The translations under genes were made by a program, and so were the position numbers. 41,411 nucleotides of DNA from Balneolaceae bacterium (GTDB lineage: Bacteria > Bacteroidota > Rhodothermia > Balneolales > Balneolaceae). Shown in pieces: positions 36,901 through 41,411 of the stretch. The stretch spans positions 1 through 41,411 of the forward strand of contig JAXHMK010000001.1 in NCBI GenBank assembly GCA_034521495.1. The letters run 5' to 3'. The notes below the pieces were generated by a model. The model did not search any database. It was not told the origin of the DNA and saw nothing but the letters and a program-made list of their open reading frames with translations. Each line of letters starts with the position of its first letter. The first letter of the stretch is position 1.

Positions 36901-37644
36901 ATGGAAATTTTAGGAATTGATGTCGGTGGGACAGGTATAAAAGGGGCAATTGTTGATGTCGAAAGAGGAAAACTAATCACCGAACGCTATCGTTTATTAA
37001 CTCCAAAACCGGCAACATTACCCGCCGTCATAGAAACGTTTGAAGCGATAATTAGCCATTTTGATTGGAATGGTCCTGTAGGTTGTGGATTTCCGGCAGC
37101 TGTAAAAGATGAGATCGTAAAAACAGCTTCCAAAATAGATGATTCATGGATTGGAATTAATGCTTCGGCTCAAATAGAAAAAGAAACGGGCTGCCCAACA
37201 CACCTGGTAAATGATGCGGATGCTGCTGGATATGCAGAGATAGAATTTGGAGCCGGAAAAGATATTAATGGTACGATCTTTATAGCTGCATTCGGAACCG
37301 GTATTGGTACAGCCATTTTTCACAATCATCAGTTAGTGCCAAATACAGAATTGGGTCATATTCCCCTACATGGAATGGATGCTGAAGATTATGCAGCAAA
37401 TTCAATTCGTGAAAAATATAATTTAAGCTGGGAAGAGTGGGGAGGTCGAGTCAATGAATATCTTCAGTTAATTGTAGCTCTGTTTTGGCCCGATATAATC
37501 ATAGTGGGGGGAGGGGTAAGCAAAAGCTTTCATGAATTTAAACCTTACCTCGATGTAGATTCCAAAATAGTTCCGGCTCAAAGTCGTAATCATGCGGGTA
37601 TTATTGGTGCTGCACTTGCTGCCTCGGTAAAACAGGAGATATAG
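36901..37644 (+). CDS. ppgK: ROK-family kinase, polyphosphate glucokinase-like
   Basis: The protein has 247 aa. The phosphate-binding motif GIDVGGTGIKG (5-15) opens the sequence. LVNDADAAG (about 100-108) holds the catalytic Asp, and FGTGIGTA (about 129-136) is followed by LVPNTELGHIPLHGMDAED, all as in polyphosphate glucokinases (PpgK). The CxCGxxGCxE zinc motif of typical ROK kinases is absent, which also fits PpgK. It would phosphorylate glucose from polyphosphate or ATP. It may handle glucose released from a glycosylated substrate, but it could equally be a housekeeping gene outside the locus. It lies 118 bp after the MITE-like repeat. Confidence 0.83.
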   Translation: MEILGIDVGGTGIKGAIVDVERGKLITERYRLLTPKPATLPAVIETFEAIISHFDWNGPVGCGFPAAVKDEIVKTASKIDDSWIGINASAQIEKETGCPTHLVNDADAAGYAEIEFGAGKDINGTIFIAAFGTGIGTAIFHNHQLVPNTELGHIPLHGMDAEDYAANSIREKYNLSWEEWGGRVNEYLQLIVALFWPDIIIVGGGVSKSFHEFKPYLDVDSKIVPAQSRNHAGIIGAALAASVKQEI

Positions 37645-37656
37645 GTATATTTTTAA

Positions 37657-37691
37657 TAAAAAAGCCCCGCTAACCAAAACAAAGCGGGGCT
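37657..37691 (-). terminator. rho-independent terminator, leftward
   Basis: AGCCCCGCT (37663-37671) and AGCGGGGCT (37683-37691) form a 9-bp GC-rich stem. On the minus strand it is followed by TTTTTTATT, so it ends leftward transcription. Without the insertion sequence it would lie about 30 bp after the stop of the gene at 39192-39974, whose terminator it probably was. It may also help end the convergent kinase transcript. Confidence 0.85.
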
Positions 37692-37721
37692 GTGATATCT
37701 CTTGATTTGTTTTCTGCTATT

Positions 37722-37725
37722 AATT
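37722..37725. repeat. target-site duplication AATT (left)
   Basis: AATT directly borders the left inverted repeat of the insertion sequence, and the same four bases border the right end (39190-39193). Confidence 0.7.
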
Positions 37726-39189
37726 AGTCGCTCCTTAAGAACTCGGATTTAGGGAGATTGAAGGTGTAAAAAGCCACTGAAAGCCCCATCGAAACAAGGC
37801 TTTTTTTATTTTTTTACGCGTTTGCTCCATCCATTTTTTCAAATTCCATCCCGTCGCTGCCAGCAGAGCATTCTTATAGGGGGAGTCTTTGCCGTGCAGA
37901 TAGTTCTGTTCCATACGATGATCACTCTTCAGGTGTCCGATAATTGGTTCGATCCCGGCTCGCTTGCGAAATCTGCGTCGCATCCGCCGTTTATGGTTCT
38001 CATCGGTTGATTTACCCGGCGGGTCCGGGGTGGTAACAATGACTGGATCGATGGTCTTTGCCCCTCGGCCTCCCCGGTCAAAAATGACCTCGGCAGGTTT
38101 TTCCAACTCCAGTCGATCCATGGTCTCCAGCAGCGGGGCAATGGTTTTCGAATCGTTCGGATTGCCTTCGTAGGCCGCCACCGACAAGACAAGTCGGCGA
38201 GTCGGGTGGACAATGATCCCTACTTTGTTGCCAAATTCGTATTTTTTGTGAGCTTTGCCCTTGGCGATACAAGCAGTGAAGGGTTTATGCAGACTGTAAA
38301 TCTTGTCTTTATCCGTGCGCTGTTGGGTAATCGCCTGCCAGCCCACCTCCATAAACTCCTGATAGTCCTGCTGGTAGTCCTCGGGCAGGTTCCGCTCCAG
38401 CTCCCGAAGCAATCGCCCTGCAATCGTCCGCAACTTCCGGCGGGCTTTTTTGGCCTTTTTGGCCCGCCGGGGATGATGACCAAAGTAGGCCTCCCGCAAC
38501 AACTGCTTGCTCACCCGCACGTAGGACTGGCGTTGGGGCAGCCCCTCCTCGTTGACAATACGGTTGCACCCGTCAATCACTTTTTTGGCCAATTTGGCGT
38601 CGGTAGGAAAGGTGGTGTTGTTTTCCTGTACGGTTGTATCGGAAGTGGCGATGGTACACCGGGCAGATTTTCCGTGAAGCTGAACCGAATGGGCAAAAAT
38701 CAACTCCAGCCCTCCGGTGCCTATCCGCCCCCGAAAGTGAACCAAATCACTCGGATCACAGGGGAAACGATGCTGGAAATGGGCCTTCCCGCAGAAATAC
38801 TGCATGTAGGGATTCATCACCCAGGCATCCGCCAGCGTTTCGTCACCGAGATTGTAGAGTCGTTTTAATATCAAAAATCCTACCATCTGCCGGATCGGTT
38901 CGGCCTTCTGGCCGGTGTCGGAATACAAACAGGCAAATTGTTCCTCGAACAGATTCCAGTCAATTTTATGGGCAAGTCGTACCAGATCGTGATCCATGTC
39001 GATGAAGTCCCGTAGCAGTGGCAGAAAGACATCGCGTTGGTTTTGGCAAGGGGAAGTTCCTATCATAAATTGCAAGGTTTTTGAAGGAAAATGCAGGTTT
39101 TCTTGCAAAACAAGATACGTATTTTTAATAATATATCCTATTTAAACCATTATTTATCAGTAACTTATAACAGTTCTTAAGGAGCGACT
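37726..39189 (-). mobile_element. intact IS5-family-type insertion sequence
   Basis: The element is 1464 bp with perfect 18-bp terminal inverted repeats, AGTCGCTCCTTAAGAACT at 37726-37743 and its complement at 39172-39189. It is flanked by a 4-bp duplication AATT. It holds one transposase gene with an intact frame. Its high G+C contrasts with the host DNA. The right end touches the stop codon of the neighbouring gene. Confidence 0.93.
37735..39108 (-). CDS. IS5-family DDE transposase
   Basis: The protein has 457 aa. The N-terminal part has the conserved helix pattern LVRLAHKIDW (about 41-50) and QMVGFLILKRLYNLGDE. The DDE catalytic residues can be placed: Asp in ATSDTTVQENNTTFPTDAKL (about 154-173), Asp in IFDRGGRGAKT, and Glu in RAGIEPIIGHLKSDHRM. 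A basic linker (PRRAKKAKKARRK) lies between the first and second. The frame is complete, so the enzyme may be active. The gene ends about 9 bp inside the left inverted repeat. Confidence 0.92.
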   Translation of the reverse strand: MQENLHFPSKTLQFMIGTSPCQNQRDVFLPLLRDFIDMDHDLVRLAHKIDWNLFEEQFACLYSDTGQKAEPIRQMVGFLILKRLYNLGDETLADAWVMNPYMQYFCGKAHFQHRFPCDPSDLVHFRGRIGTGGLELIFAHSVQLHGKSARCTIATSDTTVQENNTTFPTDAKLAKKVIDGCNRIVNEEGLPQRQSYVRVSKQLLREAYFGHHPRRAKKAKKARRKLRTIAGRLLRELERNLPEDYQQDYQEFMEVGWQAITQQRTDKDKIYSLHKPFTACIAKGKAHKKYEFGNKVGIIVHPTRRLVLSVAAYEGNPNDSKTIAPLLETMDRLELEKPAEVIFDRGGRGAKTIDPVIVTTPDPPGKSTDENHKRRMRRRFRKRAGIEPIIGHLKSDHRMEQNYLHGKDSPYKNALLAATGWNLKKWMEQTRKKIKKALFRWGFQWLFTPSISLNPSS

Positions 39190-39193
39190 AATT
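39190..39193. repeat. target-site duplication AATT (right)
   Basis: This copy of AATT overlaps the TAA stop codon (39192-39194) of the leftward gene. The duplication leaves that stop intact. Confidence 0.7.
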
Positions 39194-39974
39194 ATTCGTC
39201 CCCGCCAGAATGGCTCATCTCTTCATTGAGTCTCATAATATACATCCAGGAATTTTCTACAGAGTTTCTGTAATCTTCCAGGAGTTTGTCGCGAGTGTCT
39301 TCTCCTTCTTGTTCAGCTACAATGGCCCATGCACTTTCATAAGGATCATCCAATGCTTCCATGTTTTCATACGGAAATACATTCATATAGTGAAAACCAT
39401 CCGGCCCACCGCCGTGTGATTCATACCATAAAGACCGTTTGCTGCCTTCTGCTTCTTCAATAATTTCCATCACTTCGGAGGCCAGTGAATTGAATAATCC
39501 CCAGTTGTTTACCCGAAAGAAGGCAACTTCCACAACCGTATTTTGTGATTCACCGGGAGTCATGCTCCATTCCGGTTTGGTCCAGGAGAAGTGATCTTCA
39601 TAGCTTTCAACTGCCGGGTAGATCAGTTCTGCCGCTTGCCGGTAACATGCTTGGCCTGCCGGATCTTCAGCGGTGAATTCAGCCCAACTTGCAGAGTATG
39701 ATGTCAGGTAGTAAACCGTACCCTCCCCGTTCATTCGATTCCACATATTCCAGGTCCATTCCCCATCATTTTCCAGGTAGCAAGATTTCCATGCTTTTAC
39801 TCCTTCCTGGAAGGCTAAATTTTCACCTAATTTCACATGGAATTCAGTTATGCTCAACAGCATCGGTTTATTTTCAGAATCGTCCTGTGCCTGTAAATTT
39901 GTACCCATTCCCACAAACAGAAATGCACACATCACAAATTGAATTGCCCATTTACCAATCTTTAGTCTGATCAT
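39192..39974 (-). CDS. exported protein of unknown function
   Basis: The protein has 260 aa with a Sec signal peptide ending at LQAQ (about residue 29). I do not recognise a named family. The sequence is acidic and rich in Trp and Tyr. Two similar halves appear to start with a beta strand (LLSITEFHVKLGENLAFQEG and VVEVAFFRVNNWGLFNSLAS), each followed by an amphipathic helix, which recalls a duplicated dimeric alpha-beta-barrel (NIPSNAP/ABM-like) protein. That is a guess from the pattern. An insertion sequence sits directly at its stop codon and parts it from its likely terminator at 37657-37691. It has no visible link to the inositol genes. Confidence 0.8.
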   Translation of the reverse strand: MIRLKIGKWAIQFVMCAFLFVGMGTNLQAQDDSENKPMLLSITEFHVKLGENLAFQEGVKAWKSCYLENDGEWTWNMWNRMNGEGTVYYLTSYSASWAEFTAEDPAGQACYRQAAELIYPAVESYEDHFSWTKPEWSMTPGESQNTVVEVAFFRVNNWGLFNSLASEVMEIIEEAEGSKRSLWYESHGGGPDGFHYMNVFPYENMEALDDPYESAWAIVAEQEGEDTRDKLLEDYRNSVENSWMYIMRLNEEMSHSGGDE

Positions 39975-40196
39975 AATATCTATAGTTTTTTATTAGCCTA
40001 CTCTTTAGAGATGGATTTTCGGCTTCGTCCAATTTTACTTACGTGAAGATGGGATTGGGACAGGGAAAAGTCTTGTACTTTTAGCAGAAATGTTTGGATT
40101 TTTTTAAGAGAAAGGTTTTAGGTGTCTCTCAGTTGTATATGAGTGAGATCATTTTTTAAACGGTGTTTAAAATGATGAAACCAATTTCTAAATGAA

Positions 40197-40646
40197 TTAA
40201 CTCTTTGTCTTTGTTAGTTCAATTGTATTTCTGAACAGGGAAGAAGATTCTTTGGATTGTGTAATTTTTTCATATCGAAGGGTTACATGATCCCCCTCAT
40301 GAAAGGAAACCTGGTAATTAAACAGATCCTGTCCGGTTTTATAGTCTATAATCAGCTCCTTATTTTTTTGATTATAATTCCAGGTGATTGGATTGTCTAC
40401 CAGTGAAACTCCCGGTACAAGAATTGTAACTAAACCAGATCCTCCATTCATAAATCGAAAGACCCCGGCATCCTCAGCGGTTTGATCATTGATAACTTCA
40501 TTATCAATTTCAGTGATTATCCTGTACGATTCGATGGTCTACTCTCCTGTAAAATCGAATTTGTCATTTTGTTGATCACTGCAGGTCATCGTAAGCAGGA
40601 GAAAGCATAGTAAGAGAATAGAGCTGAGTTGAAATTTAAATTTCAT
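40197..40646 (-). pseudogene. lipoprotein gene interrupted by an in-frame amber codon
   Basis: From ATG 40644-40646 the minus strand starts with a good lipoprotein leader (LLLTMTCSDQ, lipobox Cys near residue 22). At 40539-40541 a TAG interrupts the frame after FDFTGE. The same frame then continues TIESYRIITEIDNEV without other stops to 40197. A Trp codon (TGG to TAG) would restore FTGEWTIESYRI, a plausible start of a small lipocalin-like lipoprotein of 149 aa. An ATG at 40449-40451 could restart only a fragment without export signal. The protein family is not certain. Sequencing error or recoding are alternatives to a true loss. Confidence 0.72.
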
Positions 40647-40848
40647 AACAATAGAGGAATAACATTTTTTTCTGAATTCAGAACTACTTACCCCAAACTG
40701 TTTTCGGCATTCTTTTCTTTGATGTAAAAGTTTACGCTTGTTTACCTCTATTCATTCACTTTAAATAGTTGGATGGCTGTTTCAAGCACATCTTTCGCTG
40801 TTACTATCTCGTCTTTTTGTCACTTTTTAAAGTTTATGAACAAAACTG
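40647..40848. other. intergenic, nothing recognised
   Basis: About 200 bp between the interrupted lipoprotein gene and the NTF2-like gene. It presumably holds the promoter of the former, but no motif stands out. Confidence 0.4.
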
Positions 40849-41301
40849 CTACTCCAGATTTTGTTGTGTTACTCCACCATAGGTTTGCCGGATAATTTTC
40901 CCATCCCGAATGATAAATGTATCCGTGGCAAAAACGAGTTCGAACTCTGGTGTCGAGGCTTCCCATAATATATATCCAACATCTTTTTCTACAACACTTT
41001 TATTTAAAGTGAGGGGATTTTCTTCGGATGGAAAAGCTTCAAATGCATTGACAAAATTCTGCCGTATCTCTTCAAGCCCTCTGTATGTCGTGTCTGGGGT
41101 GATTAAAATCGATTCTTCCGTGTAATCTTCCATCACACCTTCAAGGTCATTATCTCTGAACGTTTGCCAGTGGTGATCGAGGACTTGTTTCGTTACTTCG
41201 GGATTGATCGATTCATTTTCCGAAGATTGTTCATGCATACAGCCTTGAAAGAAAATGGCCGCTATGATTATGTACATAAATATTATCACTAATTTTTTCA
41301 T
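40849..41301 (-). CDS. NTF2-like (SnoaL/DUF4440-type) lipoprotein
   Basis: The protein has 150 aa. The leader ends at Cys21 (FQGC). The remainder is a single NTF2-like cone fold: a helix with VLDHHWQTFRDNDLEGVMEDYTEESILITPD (about 40-70), RGLEEIRQNF, and beta strands ending DTFIIRDGKIIRQTYGGV. Such proteins include DUF4440 members and isomerase-like enzymes, but many have no known role. No catalytic residue pair can be assigned. It is next to the broken lipoprotein gene on the same strand and not visibly linked to the inositol locus. Confidence 0.82.
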   Translation of the reverse strand: MKKLVIIFMYIIIAAIFFQGCMHEQSSENESINPEVTKQVLDHHWQTFRDNDLEGVMEDYTEESILITPDTTYRGLEEIRQNFVNAFEAFPSEENPLTLNKSVVEKDVGYILWEASTPEFELVFATDTFIIRDGKIIRQTYGGVTQQNLE

Positions 41302-41411
41302 TGTAACATCCTGTTTGTGATTATAGAGAGATCAATAAATGAACTTAAATGTCAACATTCTCAAATGATGTTCCAAATAAAGACAAATTGGCCAATATTA
41401 TGGCCCTTCGG

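Noticed and set aside
38206-38868. Long plus-strand open frame inside the insertion sequence
   Set aside because: It lies opposite the clear transposase frame in GC-rich DNA, where shadow frames are expected, and shows no domain pattern.
1-41411. CRISPR arrays, tRNA or rRNA genes
   Set aside because: No regularly spaced direct repeats, and no cloverleaf or conserved rRNA segments were seen by eye. A tRNA/Rfam scan would settle it.

Overview
The window looks like a chromosomal stretch of a Bacteroidota/Balneolota-type (FCB group) bacterium. The reasons are a SusC/SusD outer-membrane pair, many Sec or lipoprotein signal peptides, mostly AT-rich DNA and few strong Shine-Dalgarno sites. The genus cannot be named from the sequence. 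Most of the window (about 0.3-37.6 kb) reads as one specialised catabolic locus: a set of exported phosphoesterases and glycoside-active proteins joined to a complete myo-inositol degradation pathway. I read it as a locus for using inositol-containing phospholipids or glycerophosphoinositol-like compounds. That substrate is an inference from gene content.

Left part, minus strand: an exported calcineurin-like phosphoesterase (337-2430) and a lipoprotein of the Ca2+-dependent PI-phospholipase C family (2479-3660). Just upstream lie a terminator and the last ~33 codons of a lost SusD, so a SusC/SusD operon once stood here. A 400-bp regulatory gap with LacI-type operators separates this from a plus-strand series: DUF1080 protein, endonuclease/exonuclease/phosphatase (EEP) lipoprotein, GDPD/PI-PLC-like lipoprotein, MFS permease, PQQ dehydrogenase with cytochrome c domain, second EEP lipoprotein, Tat-exported DUF1080 protein, methylmalonate-semialdehyde dehydrogenase (IolA/MmsA), second GDPD and an alkaline-phosphatase-fold enzyme.

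Middle part: a Na+/solute symporter (16516-18099) is followed by iolG-iolB-iolC-aldolase-like gene-iolD (18516-24227). iolG through the aldolase-like gene have overlapping or touching ends. Then come a sulfatase, a CehA/PHP metallohydrolase and an intact SusC/SusD pair closed by a strong terminator (32827-32864).

Right part: iolE (minus strand), a decayed IS1380-type transposase, a LacI-family regulator (35543-36559), a small repeat element, and a polyphosphate-glucokinase-like ROK kinase. Beyond these are an intact IS5-type insertion sequence (37726-39189) and three unrelated-looking small minus-strand genes, one broken by an amber codon.

How it would work: exported enzymes release inositol or small inositol phosphates from lipid or glycosyl conjugates, SusC/SusD and the inner-membrane carriers import the products, and IolG-IolE-IolD-IolB-IolC-aldolase-IolA convert inositol to DHAP and acetyl-CoA. 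Operator-like palindromes (consensus TGWAARCGYTTTCA, central CG) lie before the DUF1080 operon, the symporter, iolG, susC and lacI itself, which suggests one LacI-controlled regulon.
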